NCBI RefSeq assembly: GCF_039912695.1
Contig: NZ_JBDSPJ010000017.1
Coordinates: forward strand, 46,653-110,652
Direction of reading: 5' to 3'
DNA length: 64,000 nt
Source: Pseudolysinimonas_A sp039912695
GTDB taxonomy: Bacteria > Actinomycetota > Actinomycetes > Actinomycetales > Microbacteriaceae
Both the position numbers and the translations under genes were made by a program. Shown in pieces: positions 49,793 through 59,276 of this stretch; within the stretch, counting starts at the first letter, position 1; every line of letters begins with the position of its first letter. The notes under the pieces are model-generated. The model was not told the DNA's origin, did not search any database, and was given only the letters and a program-made list of their open reading frames with translations.

Positions 49793-50880
49793 CGGCGGCT
49801 CTCCGCGAGTGCCCAGCCGCGACCGATCAGCGCGTCGGCGAGATCGCGAGCGACCTCGGGAAGAACCGCGATCTCGGCGAAACCGATCTGGGCGTTGGGC
49901 GAGTGCTCGAGGCGGAAGTCTTCGAGGTTGACACCCTCCTCGCCGATCTCGGTCAACAGTCGCGCCAGCTCGCCCGGCTCATCCGCAACCTGCACGACGA
50001 GCGTCGCGTACCGCGCATCACCGCCGTGCTTGCCAGGGATGCGCGCGACGCCTTGGTTGCCTCGCGTCAGCATTGCGGCGACGCGCGTCGGGGCGCCGGG
50101 CGCGTCGGGGCGCTCGAGAGCTTCGATGACGCCGTCGAGATCGTGCCGAAATTCCTCAAGAATGTGGGCGACCGGGCCAGCGTTGGCGGCGAGAATCTGG
50201 ATCCACAACTCGGGATCGCTCGCCGCGATGCGCGTCGTGTCGCGCAGGCCCTGCCCGGCGAGGGCTGCCACCGCATCCTGGCCATCGAGAAGGCGAGCAG
50301 CGAGGAGCGACGCAACGACCTGGGGAACGTGCGAAACCAGGGCCACGCCACGGTCGTGGGCATCGGGCTCAAGCCGGATCGGCACCGAACCGAGGTCGAG
50401 CGCGAGGTCTTCCAGCATCCGCTCCTGCTCGACCGTCGAACCGGCGTGCGGCGCGATCACCCAGGGGCGACCGAGAAAGATGTCGGCTCGGGCAGATATC
50501 GCCCCACCTTTTTCGCGTCCCGCCATCGGATGGGATCCCAGGTAGCGCGCAACATCCGCACCCCGCGCGATGAGATCAGCCAAGATGCCGGCCTTGACGC
50601 TCGCGACGTCGGTCACCAGCGCTTCGGGATGAGCGATCAGCTCCGCGGCAACGATCTCGGCGGTCGAGTCGGGCGACACGGCGACAATCACGAGCGCCGG
50701 GGAGTCTTCGGAACTCGCCTCGCGGCCAGCCCCGTAGTCGACGGCGAGACGCAGCGCCGCGGGCGAACGGTTGGCGAGCACGACATCCACACCCTGCTCG
50801 CGCAGCGCGAGACCGATGCTGGTACCCAGCAGCCCAGTGCCGACGATGCGCACCTGGCCATTCAGGCGTGCAGCGTTCAT
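49789..50880 (-). CDS. tyrA: Prephenate dehydrogenase with C-terminal ACT domain
   Basis: Converts prephenate to 4-hydroxyphenylpyruvate for tyrosine synthesis, NAD(P)-dependent. 363 residues. Rossmann loop VGTGLLGTSIGLAL near 12-25; LGSHPMAGREKGG near 114, which has the conserved His-Pro-Met-Ala-Gly; ACT domain at the end (VQVADEPGELARLLTEIGEEGVNLEDFRLE near 300-329), a typical feedback site. Start ATG at 50880, four bases after the rluB stop. Overlaps cmk by four bases. Confidence 0.93.
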   Translation of the reverse strand: MNAARLNGQVRIVGTGLLGTSIGLALREQGVDVVLANRSPAALRLAVDYGAGREASSEDSPALVIVAVSPDSTAEIVAAELIAHPEALVTDVASVKAGILADLIARGADVARYLGSHPMAGREKGGAISARADIFLGRPWVIAPHAGSTVEQERMLEDLALDLGSVPIRLEPDAHDRGVALVSHVPQVVASLLAARLLDGQDAVAALAGQGLRDTTRIAASDPELWIQILAANAGPVAHILEEFRHDLDGVIEALERPDAPGAPTRVAAMLTRGNQGVARIPGKHGGDARYATLVVQVADEPGELARLLTEIGEEGVNLEDFRLEHSPNAQIGFAEIAVLPEVARDLADALIGRGWALAESRR

Positions 50881-50884
50881 CGGA

Positions 50885-51685
50885 TCAATCCTGTGGTGAG
50901 AGAGGCCCCGTGGTGGGTGGCGTGCGAGATGCCAGAGTTGTTCTGGAAGCCAGTGCGAGCACCTGGCCGAGTTCGAGTTTACTCAGCTCTCGGCTGTGAC
51001 CCTGCCGGAGGGTACCCAGGTGCAGCGGACCGAACTGTCGACGCACCAATTCTTCGACCGGGTGGCCCACGGCATCCATCATGCGGCGCACAATGCGATT
51101 GCGGCCGGAGTGCAGCGTGATTTCGACGATGCTGCGTCCTTTTGAGGGCTCCCCCACGAGGCGCGCGCGATCGGCGACGACCGGTCCATCGTCGAGGTCG
51201 ACACCCTTGCGCAGCTTCGCGAGCGTGGCGGGCAGCACCTCGCCCCGCACCGTCGCGATGTACGTCTTCTCAACGCCGAACGAGGGATGCGACAGCACCT
51301 GCGTGATCTCGCCGTCGTTGGTCAGAATCAGCAGACCGCTCGTTTCGGCATCAAGGCGGCCGACGTTGAACAGTCGCTCCTCGAAGTCAGCGACGAACTG
51401 ACTCAGGTCGGGACGACCACTTTCGTCAGCCATTGTCGAGACGATTCCGGTCGGCTTGTTCAGCATGATGTACCGCTTCGACACATCGAGCTGGATGGGG
51501 GTGCCGTCGACGGAGACCTTGTCGACGGCAGGATCGACGCGCGACCCAAGTTCGGTGACCACCTCACCGTTGACGCTCACCCGGCAGGCGACAATCAGCT
51601 GCTCAGACACCCGGCGCGAGGCCACTCCCGCGGCAGCGAGTACCTTCTGCAGGCGCTCTGAGCCGGGTGCGTCGGTGAACGTCAT
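50885..51685 (-). CDS. rluB: 23S rRNA pseudouridine synthase (RluB-like)
   Basis: 266 residues. N-terminal S4 domain (residues 10-60: RLQKVLAAAGVASRRVSEQLI), then the catalytic Asp in NVGRLDAETSGLLILTNDG near 102-120, and the C-terminal GRNRIVRRMMDAVGHPVEELVRRQFG segment. RluB modifies U2605; exact site is by family inference. Start overlaps the scpB stop by four bases (ATGA). Confidence 0.93.
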   Translation of the reverse strand: MTFTDAPGSERLQKVLAAAGVASRRVSEQLIVACRVSVNGEVVTELGSRVDPAVDKVSVDGTPIQLDVSKRYIMLNKPTGIVSTMADESGRPDLSQFVADFEERLFNVGRLDAETSGLLILTNDGEITQVLSHPSFGVEKTYIATVRGEVLPATLAKLRKGVDLDDGPVVADRARLVGEPSKGRSIVEITLHSGRNRIVRRMMDAVGHPVEELVRRQFGPLHLGTLRQGHSRELSKLELGQVLALASRTTLASRTPPTTGPLSPQD

Positions 51686-52299
51686 GCGAGGTCGTCGAAC
51701 CCGTCGCTGCCGTCGGCCAGCAGCGGCGAAATCGGGGGCAGCTCGTCGAGGGAGTTGATCCCCAGCGAGGTCAACAGCAGGGGCGAGGTCTCGTAGTGGA
51801 TCGCGCCGGTCTCGCTGTCGGTGTACGCCTCCTGGATCAGACCGCGCCCGAGCAGAGTGCGAACAACCGAGTCGACGTTGACGGCACGAATCGACGCCAC
51901 CGCGCCCCGACTGATCGGCTGTTTGTAGGCGATGACGGCGAGAGTCTCGAGCGCCGCTTGGGACAACTTGGTCGGGTTCTGAGTCAGCACGAACTCTCTG
52001 ACGATCTCGTCGTACGCGGCACGCACGTAGATGCGCCAGCCGCCGCCCACTTCGCGCAACTCAAAACCGCGAACCGCGCCGCCGTCCGCACCGTCGTAGT
52101 CGGCGACCAGCCGTTCGACCGATTGGCGCACCGCCGGGATGGGCACGCCGAGCGCAGTCGCCAGGCTGACGAGAGACTGAGGTTCGTCGGCGATCATCAG
52201 AATCGCCTCGAGCGCGCGTTCGAGGTCGGCGGGGGCGCGTGGTGCCTCGTCGACCTGAGCTTCTGCGGCGACCTGTTCTTCTGCCATGACTTCAGGCAT
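51682..52299 (-). CDS. scpB: Segregation and condensation protein B
   Basis: Non-SMC subunit of the SMC-ScpAB condensin-like complex. 205 residues with two winged-helix domains: LERALEAILMIADEPQSLVSLATALGVP near 27-54, and LSQAALETLAVIAYKQPISRGAVASIRAVNVDSVVRTLLGRGLIQEA near 115-161. Overlaps scpA by 8 bases and rluB by four bases. Confidence 0.93.
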   Translation of the reverse strand: MPEVMAEEQVAAEAQVDEAPRAPADLERALEAILMIADEPQSLVSLATALGVPIPAVRQSVERLVADYDGADGGAVRGFELREVGGGWRIYVRAAYDEIVREFVLTQNPTKLSQAALETLAVIAYKQPISRGAVASIRAVNVDSVVRTLLGRGLIQEAYTDSETGAIHYETSPLLLTSLGINSLDELPPISPLLADGSDGFDDLA

Positions 52300-53137
52300 C
52301 GTAGTCCGCTCCGAGGCTAGCCAGGCTGTCGTCGTTCCAGTGCAGCGCCGTCCACTTGAGGGTCAACTCGCCGAGCGGTTCGAGTTGCTCAAACGAAATG
52401 GCCGCCTGTCGGTACAGCTCCAGCACCGCGAGAAACCGCGCGATGATCACTCCGCGTTGGTCGGCGCCGGCGATCAACTGTCGGAACGTGACGGGAGCCC
52501 CGGGGCGCAGCAGCGAGATCACGTGAGCCGCCTGCTCCCGGATGCTGACCAGGGGTGCGTGCAGGTGGTCAAGACCGACGATCGGGATCTCGCGCGGCGT
52601 GAAAGCCAGAGCCGCGAGGGCCGCAAAGTCATCGAGATTGAGCGTCCACACCAGTTCGGGCGTCTGCTTGCGGTACTTCTCTTCCAGCCGCACCGCCCGC
52701 ACGTGGCGAGTACCTTCGGCTTCAATCCCGCGGGCGAACCAGGTGGCGGCTTCTTTGAAGGCACGGTATTGAAGGAGTCGGGCGAAGAGCAGATCGCGCG
52801 CCTCGAGAAGGGCAACGTCTTCAGCATCCACGAGTTCGCCCTGCGGCAGGAGGCCGGCGACCTTGAGGTCGAGCAGCGTCGCCGCGACGACGAGAAACTC
52901 GCTCGCCTGATCGAGCTCTTCGTCGGTGTCGAGACCCCGCAGATAGGACATGAATTCGTCGGTCACCCGGCTGAGCGCGATCTCGGTGATGTCGAGTTCG
53001 TGCTTCGCGATCAGCGAGAGCAGCAGGTCGAACGGACCCGAAAAATTGGTGAGCGTCAGCGAGAAGCCGGCCGGACTCTCTTCAGCAGGAGAAGCGTCCG
53101 CCGCCAGCTCGGGCGCCGCGCTAGGCGGCGGCGCCAC
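52292..53137 (-). CDS. scpA: Segregation and condensation protein A
   Basis: Kleisin that links SMC heads. 281 residues from GTG 53137, which overlaps the parA stop by 17 bases; a longer open frame reading into parA is not favoured. GPFDLLLSLIAKHELDITEIALSRVTDEFMSYL near 35-66 is the N-terminal kleisin signature; the C-terminal winged helix ends near VIIARFLAVLELYRQAAISFEQLEPLGELTLKW. Residues 1-20 are a Pro/Ala-rich leader. Confidence 0.9.
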   Translation of the reverse strand: MAPPPSAAPELAADASPAEESPAGFSLTLTNFSGPFDLLLSLIAKHELDITEIALSRVTDEFMSYLRGLDTDEELDQASEFLVVAATLLDLKVAGLLPQGELVDAEDVALLEARDLLFARLLQYRAFKEAATWFARGIEAEGTRHVRAVRLEEKYRKQTPELVWTLNLDDFAALAALAFTPREIPIVGLDHLHAPLVSIREQAAHVISLLRPGAPVTFRQLIAGADQRGVIIARFLAVLELYRQAAISFEQLEPLGELTLKWTALHWNDDSLASLGADYDA

Positions 53138-54008
53138 GTGCGATGAGTTCCCGAGCCAACTGACGGTAGGACTCGGTGACCGAATGTTCAGGCGCAAAGA
53201 TCGTGATCGGCTCAGCGGCCACCGACGCATCGGGCAGTTTCACCGTGCGACCGATGACGGTTTCGAGAACCTGCGGTCCAAAGGCGTCGACAACGCGTTG
53301 GAGAACTTCGCGGGAGTGGAGGGTGCGTGCGTCGTACATCGTGGCCAGAATACCGTCCAGCCGGATGGCGGGGTTCAGCCGGTCGCGCACCTTCTCGATC
53401 GTCTCGACGAGTAGGGCGACGCCACGGAGCGCAAAGTACTCGCACTCGAGCGGGATGAGTACCCCGTGCGCGGCGGTCAAAGCATTGATGGTGAGCAGGC
53501 CAAGCGACGGCTGACAATCGATGAGGATGACGTCGTACCGGTCTTGCACCTGGCGCAGAACTCGAGCCAGGATCTGCTCACGGGCGACCTCGTTCACCAA
53601 ATGCACTTCGGCTGCGGAGAGGTCGATGTTGGCCGGGATGACATCCAGCCCCGGAGTCGAAGTGTGCACGATCGTGTCGACGACCGCTGTGTTCATGCCC
53701 AACAGAAGTTCGTAGATGGTGGGCACGTCGTGGGTGGGAACGCCGAGACCCGCACTCAGAGCACCCTGCGGATCGAAGTCAACAGCGAGCACACGTCGAC
53801 CGTATTCGGCGAGGGTCGCACCGAGGTTGATGGTGCTCGTCGTCTTGCCGACGCCACCCTTTTGGTTGCAGAGGGCGATGACCCGCGCCGGGCCGTGCGT
53901 GCGCAGTCGAGGCGGCTCGGCGAAGTACGTGATCGGTCGCCCGGTCGGTCCGAGATCGGGTGATTCAAGCCCCGGTAACTCGGTTACGTCTGCGCGCTGC
54001 CCCACCAT
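53121..54008 (-). CDS. parA: Chromosome-partitioning ATPase ParA/Soj (with scpAB)
   Basis: 295 residues. Deviant Walker A KGGVGKTT near 49-56, switch I DFDPQGALSAGLG, Walker B IDCQPSLG. Same position (before scpA-scpB-rluB) as Rv1708 in Mycobacterium. ParB is not encoded next to it. A MerR-type inverted repeat lies 70 bases upstream of its start (54078-54093). The N-terminal ~30 residues precede the ATPase core. Confidence 0.93.
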   Translation of the reverse strand: MVGQRADVTELPGLESPDLGPTGRPITYFAEPPRLRTHGPARVIALCNQKGGVGKTTSTINLGATLAEYGRRVLAVDFDPQGALSAGLGVPTHDVPTIYELLLGMNTAVVDTIVHTSTPGLDVIPANIDLSAAEVHLVNEVAREQILARVLRQVQDRYDVILIDCQPSLGLLTINALTAAHGVLIPLECEYFALRGVALLVETIEKVRDRLNPAIRLDGILATMYDARTLHSREVLQRVVDAFGPQVLETVIGRTVKLPDASVAAEPITIFAPEHSVTESYRQLARELIARGAAA

Positions 54009-54077
54009 GAGCCGAGTGTAGGACTGGGAATCGGCCAGGCGTCGCGGAACGCGCCCGCAGTAGACAACCTCATCTCT

Positions 54078-54093
54078 ACCTCAAGTTGAAGGT
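54078..54093. promoter_or_regulatory. MerR-type operator upstream of parA-scpAB
   Basis: ACCTCAAGTTGAAGGT reads ACCTTCAACTTGAGGT on the other strand, matching ACCTTCAGGTTGAAGT upstream of merR (11941-11956) at 13 of 16 positions. The flanks ATCTCTA before and TGAGA after are also shared, on the same strand in both places. The site lies in the 111-base gap between xerD and parA and reads into parA-scpA-scpB. Confidence 0.7.
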
Positions 54094-54119
54094 GAGACAT
54101 CCCTGATGTGAGCCGCAGC

Positions 54120-55127
54120 TCAGCGTGCCCGAGGATGCGCCGTGACGTACATGTCACGCAGCGCGTCGGCGGTCACCCGCGTATAGATCTGGGTCGTCGC
54201 CACACTCGCATGCCCCAGCAACTCCTGAACGACCCTGACATCGGCGCCGCCCTGCAACAGATGGGTCGCAAACGAGTGGCGCAGGCTGTGCGGAGAGATC
54301 GTGGCGTCGAGCTGGGCACGCTCCGCGACAGCGCGGATGAGCAACCACGCGTTTTGCCGCGACAGTCGAGCGCCGCGCATCCCGAGAAAGAGCGCCGGAG
54401 TCGCGCGGCCGCGTGCCGACAGCACGGGGCGAGCCTGCACGAGGTAGGCGTCGAGCGCGCTCCGCGCGTAACTCCCCACCGGCACCACTCGCTGCTTTCC
54501 GCCCTTGCCGAGAAGGCGTACCAGGTCGGTGGTGCCTGCGTCGCCCACCAGATCGTCGACGTTAAGGCCGACCGCTTCCGAGACTCGGGCACCGGTTGCG
54601 TACAGCAACTCAAGAAGCGCACGATCGCGCAACCCGGCGACGTCCGCCCCGGCTGCCCCACCCCCGGCTCCCCCCTCGACCATCGCCGCAGCCAGCAGCT
54701 GCTCGACCTGCCCAATGGTGAGCGCTTTCGGCAGCCGATCGGGCAGTTTGGGAGCGACAATCTCGGCCGCCGGGTCAACAACGATGCGACCCTCGTCGAC
54801 CAGGAACCGGGTAAAACCGCGGACGCTCGACAGCATCCTGGCAACGGATGAGGCGGCGAGAGGGTCGGGCCCGTCGCGCAGAGAGCGCGCGAACGACGTG
54901 ACGTGTTCGCCCTCGATCGCGGTGGCATCCCGCACCCCCGCGATGGTCAGCGAGTCGAAGAACCGACCAAGGTCCCGGCGGTAGGCCGCCAGAGTGTGCG
55001 GCGAGCGACCCCGTTCGATCCCGAGATGCCGAAGGTAGCGCTCGAGTTCGGTCGTCAGACCCGATCCGGCATCCGTCGGTTCGTCAGCGGTCGGTTCGTC
55101 AGCGGTCAATTCGTCAGCGTTGGGCAT
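54120..55127 (-). CDS. xerD: Site-specific tyrosine recombinase XerD
   Basis: Resolves chromosome dimers at dif. 335 residues, slightly long because of a 20-residue N-terminal DELTADEPTADEPTDAG repeat. Catalytic residues: Arg in ATGARVSE near 180, Lys in GKGGKQR near 210, HSLRHS near 280, His in LLGHASV near 304, Tyr in IYTRV near 315. Context (parA on one side, Nudix-pyrG on the other) and absence of phage genes make it XerD, not a phage integrase. Overlaps the Nudix gene by 14 bases. Confidence 0.93.
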   Translation of the reverse strand: MPNADELTADEPTADEPTDAGSGLTTELERYLRHLGIERGRSPHTLAAYRRDLGRFFDSLTIAGVRDATAIEGEHVTSFARSLRDGPDPLAASSVARMLSSVRGFTRFLVDEGRIVVDPAAEIVAPKLPDRLPKALTIGQVEQLLAAAMVEGGAGGGAAGADVAGLRDRALLELLYATGARVSEAVGLNVDDLVGDAGTTDLVRLLGKGGKQRVVPVGSYARSALDAYLVQARPVLSARGRATPALFLGMRGARLSRQNAWLLIRAVAERAQLDATISPHSLRHSFATHLLQGGADVRVVQELLGHASVATTQIYTRVTADALRDMYVTAHPRAR

Positions 55128-55701
55128 GAGCGGTCAGCACCGCGATCATCAGGATGGCATTGGTGATGTGGCCGGCAGCAACCGCGTCGAGCACTTCGGC
55201 AAGCGGCACCCAGCGAGTGACGATCTCGGCCTCTTCGTCGGTTCGGTCGTGCGGAGTCTCAGTGGCGCTCAGCCCGCGCGCCTGGAAGATGGTGATGACC
55301 TCGTTGCTGCCGCCGGGCGACGAGTGAAAACGGGTCAGCGCGGTCCATTCGGCGGCGACCAGATCTGCCTCTTCGCCGAGCTCCCGCTGTGCAGCGACGA
55401 GCGGATCTTCACCCGGGATGTCGAGCAAGCCCGCGGGGAGTTCCCACTCGCGCAACTCCAGCGGCTGGCGGTACTGGTTGATCAGAAGCACCCGATCGTG
55501 TTCGTCCAACGCGAGAACCGCGACAGCGCCGGTGTGTGCCACGTACTCACGCACCATCGGTTTGCCGCCGAAAGTCACCGTGTCGCGGACGATATCCCAG
55601 ACCTTGCCGTCGAAGACCGTCTCGCGCGAAATGATCGGCGCCGGATCGGATCGGTCCTTAAGCGGGCCGGTACGAAACGCGTCGAGATCCATCCGGATCA
55701 C
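55114..55701 (-). CDS. Nudix hydrolase (ADP-ribose pyrophosphatase-like)
   Basis: 195 residues. The Nudix box GEDPLVAAQRELGEEADL near 115-132 is preceded by LREWELPAGLLDIPG, the ADP-ribose pyrophosphatase type. Between pyrG and xerD as Rv1700 in Mycobacterium. Its GTG or ATG start region overlaps pyrG by four bases (55698-55701). Confidence 0.92.
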   Translation of the reverse strand: MIRMDLDAFRTGPLKDRSDPAPIISRETVFDGKVWDIVRDTVTFGGKPMVREYVAHTGAVAVLALDEHDRVLLINQYRQPLELREWELPAGLLDIPGEDPLVAAQRELGEEADLVAAEWTALTRFHSSPGGSNEVITIFQARGLSATETPHDRTDEEAEIVTRWVPLAEVLDAVAAGHITNAILMIAVLTAHAQR

Positions 55702-57449
55702 GCCGTCGCGGGCTGCACGACGGGCTCGGGCGCGCTGCCATCGGAAGGCACGACACCCGACTCCCCCGTCTCGACGACCTCGAACAACCGGCTGGCGCGC
55801 TGCCGCTCAAGTGCCGCGCCCACGAGTCCGCGAAACAGAGGGTGAGCGCGGTTGGGCCGCGACCGCAGCTCAGGATGCGCCTGAGTGCCGACGTAGAACG
55901 GGTGCACGTCGACCGGCAATTCGACGTACTCAACCAAGTGCCCGTCGGGTGAGACACCCGAGAACACCAGGCCGGCATCGGCGATCTGGTCGCGATAGAG
56001 GTTGTTGACTTCGTAGCGGTGGCGGTGCCGCTCGGAGGCGCTTGACGCCCCATAGAGCTTCTCGACGAGCGAGCCGGGTTCGAAGACTGCCTCGTAGAGG
56101 CCCAGCCGCATCGTGCCACCCATGTCACCGCGATCGAGAATGTCGACCTGCTCAGCCATCGTTGCAATCACCGGATACACGGTGTCGGGATCGAATTCGC
56201 TTGATGATGCGCCCTCGAGACCCACGACATCCCGCGCATATTCGATCACCATGCACTGCAGTCCGAGGCAGATTCCGAGGGCCGGCAGCATGTTCTCGCG
56301 CGCGAATCGCAGAGCGCCAAGTTTGCCCTCGATGCCCCGAACGCCGAACCCGCCGGGAACCAAAATGCCGTCAACGGAACCGAGTTCGCGCGCGGCACCT
56401 TCCGGGGTCTCGCAGAGGTCGGACGCGACCCACTTCACGACCACCTTGCTCTCATGAGCGAAGCCGCCAGCCTTGAGCGCCTCGGTGACCGAGAGGTAGG
56501 CATCGGGCAGGTCGACATACTTTCCGACGAGCGCGATCGTGACCTCGTGCTTGGGATCGTGAACTGTCTTCAACAGGTCGAGCCAGCCGTCCCACTTGAC
56601 CTCGCCGGCCGGCAACCCGAGCTGCTCGACAATGTAGCTGTCGAGTCCCTGGTCGTGAAGCATGGTGGGGATTTCGTAGATGCTCGGCACATCGATCGCG
56701 TTGACGACGGCGCGTTCCTCGACGTCACACATGAGGGCGATCTTGCGACGGTTGCTCTCTGAGACAGGGCGGTCGCTGCGCAACACCAGGGCATCCGGCT
56801 GGATGCCAATCGAGCGCAGGGCGGCGACCGAGTGCTGGGTGGGCTTCGTCTTCTGCTCCCCCGACGCTCCCATGTAGGGAACGAGCGAGACGTGCACGAA
56901 GAACACGTTGTTGCGCCCGAGTTCGTGGCGCACCTGACGGGCCGACTCGATGAACGGCAGACTCTCGATGTCACCGACAGTTCCGCCGATCTCGGTGATG
57001 ATCACGTCGGGTGCCGCGGTGCCGTCGGTCGGCGGCTGCGCCTGCAACCGCATCCGGCGCTTGATCTCGTCGGTGATGTGGGGGATGACCTGAACCGTGT
57101 CGCCCAGATACTCACCGTGGCGCTCACGTTCGATCACCCGCGAGTAGATCTGACCGGTGGTGACGTTCGCGGCCTGGTCGAGTTCGATGTCGAGAAAACG
57201 TTCGTAGTGACCGATGTCGAGGTCGGTCTCGGCGCCATCATCGGTGACGAACACCTCACCGTGCTGGAACGGGTTCATCGTGCCCGGATCAACATTCAGA
57301 TACGGGTCGAGTTTCTGCATCTTCACGAGTAGACCGCGGGCCGTGAGCAGATTGCCCAGACTGGCCGCCGTGAGGCCCTTACCGAGAGAGGAGACCACCC
57401 CGCCAGTCACGAAGATGTGCTTGGTACGAACCGGTCCCGAATTAATCAC
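55698..57449 (-). CDS. pyrG: CTP synthase
   Basis: Converts UTP to CTP using glutamine and ATP. 583 residues from GTG 57449; the frame is open to 57530 but that part has no family similarity. Synthetase domain: RTKHIFVTGGVVSSLGKGLTAASLG near 7-31. Glutamine amidotransferase domain: GICLGLQCMVIEYARD with the nucleophile Cys near 402, and AHPELRSRP with the triad His-Glu near 537. The region 57450-57569 between pyrG and recN contains no gene; steA and mctB found there in Mycobacterium are absent. Confidence 0.95.
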   Translation of the reverse strand: MINSGPVRTKHIFVTGGVVSSLGKGLTAASLGNLLTARGLLVKMQKLDPYLNVDPGTMNPFQHGEVFVTDDGAETDLDIGHYERFLDIELDQAANVTTGQIYSRVIERERHGEYLGDTVQVIPHITDEIKRRMRLQAQPPTDGTAAPDVIITEIGGTVGDIESLPFIESARQVRHELGRNNVFFVHVSLVPYMGASGEQKTKPTQHSVAALRSIGIQPDALVLRSDRPVSESNRRKIALMCDVEERAVVNAIDVPSIYEIPTMLHDQGLDSYIVEQLGLPAGEVKWDGWLDLLKTVHDPKHEVTIALVGKYVDLPDAYLSVTEALKAGGFAHESKVVVKWVASDLCETPEGAARELGSVDGILVPGGFGVRGIEGKLGALRFARENMLPALGICLGLQCMVIEYARDVVGLEGASSSEFDPDTVYPVIATMAEQVDILDRGDMGGTMRLGLYEAVFEPGSLVEKLYGASSASERHRHRYEVNNLYRDQIADAGLVFSGVSPDGHLVEYVELPVDVHPFYVGTQAHPELRSRPNRAHPLFRGLVGAALERQRASRLFEVVETGESGVVPSDGSAPEPVVQPATA

Positions 57450-57569
57450 CACGCGTTGATCACCACGGGGTTTCAGCGTATCCCACGCACGGGCGGCTGC
57501 GCTGTGACACTCCGCGGCGAGTGTCGGCAATGGTGAGCATTCTGGGGAACCGGATGCGGTGCGCTCGAC

Positions 57570-59276
57570 TCATCGCCAGGCGCCGTGGGCCTGCTCGAGC
57601 AGTTCGCGCGCGTGAGCTAGAGCGTGTTCGGAATCGGGCGATCCTGACAGAAGTCGCGCCATCTCGAGCGCACGTTCGTCGGCATGCACGAGCCGCACGT
57701 TGCTCGTCGTGACCGAGCCGTCGGTGCCCTTCTCGACGACCAGGTGATTTGTCGAGAAGGCGGCGACCTGCGCCAAGTGGGTGACGACGATGACTTGCGC
57801 GGTTTCGGCGAGTTTCGCCAGCCTCCGGCCAATTTCGGTCGCACTCGCGCCGCCGACCCCGGCATCCACCTCGTCGAAGACGAATGTCGGCACCGGATCG
57901 GACCCGGCCAGCACGACCTCGATCGCGAGCATGACGCGGGAAAGCTCGCCTCCCGAGGCACCCTTGGCGATCGGACGCGGCTCAGCTCCGGGATGCGGCT
58001 GAAGCAGCAGGCTGACCTGGTCTCGACCGGTCAACCCGAGATCCCGCGACTCAATGTCAATCGTGAGGCGAGCGTCGGGCATGGCCAGAGCGCGCAACTC
58101 GGCGGAAACTTCGCTTTCAAGGCGCCGAGCCGCCGTGCCGCGGAGGTCGCTCAATGCGGCAGCGAGTTCGTGCACCCGCGCGAGGCCCGCCTCGACCTCC
58201 AGGCTCAGCTGCTCGATGCGATCCGCGTCACTGTCGAGTTCGAGCAGTCGAGTGCTGCCGGCCTCCAGATAGTCGACGACGCCGTCAAGTCCCGGACCAT
58301 AGCGGCGGATCAGGGCCGTGAGCACAGCGCGGCGCTCGTGGATGCCTTCCAGCTCACGACCGCCATCGGCATCCAGACCGCCGAGGTACGACGAGAGCAG
58401 ACCCGAGATCTCGTTGAGAGCGAAGGATGCGTTGGTCAGCTGCTCGGCGATCGGCACCAGAGTCGCGTCGTGCGCGACGACACGATCGAGCGAACGACGG
58501 GCTGCGTCGAGGAGGGACGCTGCATCACCGCCGTCACCCATCTGGGCCGAGACGGCCTCGCGCGCCTCGGTCGCGGCGATGCGCAGATCTTCGAGATTGG
58601 TGAGCCGCTCGGCCTGCTCGGCGAGGGCGAGATCTTCTCCCCGTTGCGGTGCTGCCTCTTCGATCTCGGCCATTGCGAGGCGAAGTTCCTCAGCTTCACG
58701 GGTGCGCCGGTCGCGTTCCGCGGTCAGAACATCCAGTTCGCCCCGATCGGTCTGCCAGCGTTGGTAGGCGTCTTGATAGTCGCCGAGCAGGGCGGCCAGG
58801 GGTGCCCCGGCGAACCGATCAAGAGCCTCACGCTGTGCGGTACTCGACTTGAGACGCAACTGTTCGGACTGACCGTGAACCACGACGAGGTGATGGCCCA
58901 GTTCATCGAGAACGCCGACCGGGGCCGAACGGCCGCCGACGGTGGCGCGACTGCGCCCATCGCTGCCCACCGAGCGGCCAAGAATCAAGTGAGCCCGACC
59001 GCCGGATGTCGCATCGACCTCTCCCCCGGCATCCCGAACGCGCTCGGCAACGGGGCCAGCCGCGTCAACGTCCCAGTGCCCTTCGACGACCGCCATAGAG
59101 CTGCCCGAACGTACCGTTCCGCTGTCGGACCTGGCGCCGAGCAGGAGCCCCAACGCCGTCACCACCATCGTCTTTCCCGCGCCGGTTTCGCCGGTGAGTG
59201 CGGTGAATCCTGGACCGAGAGGCAGCCTGGCCTCGCCGATCACGCCAAGGTCGCGGATTGAGATCTCTTCGATCAC
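57570..59276 (-). CDS. recN: DNA repair protein RecN
   Basis: SMC-like ATPase in double-strand break repair. 568 residues from GTG 59276, which overlaps the nadK stop by four bases (GTGA); ATG at 59306 is in frame but would overlap more. Walker A GETGAGKTMVV near 30, long coiled coil from ~150 to 380 (LDVLTAERDRRTREAEELRLAMAEIEEAAPQRGEDLALAEQAERLTN), signature GELSRVMLAIE near 446, Walker B FVFDEVDAGVGG near 468. Confidence 0.95.
   Translation of the reverse strand: MIEEISIRDLGVIGEARLPLGPGFTALTGETGAGKTMVVTALGLLLGARSDSGTVRSGSSMAVVEGHWDVDAAGPVAERVRDAGGEVDATSGGRAHLILGRSVGSDGRSRATVGGRSAPVGVLDELGHHLVVVHGQSEQLRLKSSTAQREALDRFAGAPLAALLGDYQDAYQRWQTDRGELDVLTAERDRRTREAEELRLAMAEIEEAAPQRGEDLALAEQAERLTNLEDLRIAATEAREAVSAQMGDGGDAASLLDAARRSLDRVVAHDATLVPIAEQLTNASFALNEISGLLSSYLGGLDADGGRELEGIHERRAVLTALIRRYGPGLDGVVDYLEAGSTRLLELDSDADRIEQLSLEVEAGLARVHELAAALSDLRGTAARRLESEVSAELRALAMPDARLTIDIESRDLGLTGRDQVSLLLQPHPGAEPRPIAKGASGGELSRVMLAIEVVLAGSDPVPTFVFDEVDAGVGGASATEIGRRLAKLAETAQVIVVTHLAQVAAFSTNHLVVEKGTDGSVTTSNVRLVHADERALEMARLLSGSPDSEHALAHARELLEQAHGAWR

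Noticed and set aside
54120..55127. Phage integrase for the tRNA-Pro site
   Set aside because: All five catalytic residues fit XerD, the gene lies in the conserved pyrG-xerD-parA block, and it is 13 kb from the tRNA with no prophage genes around.
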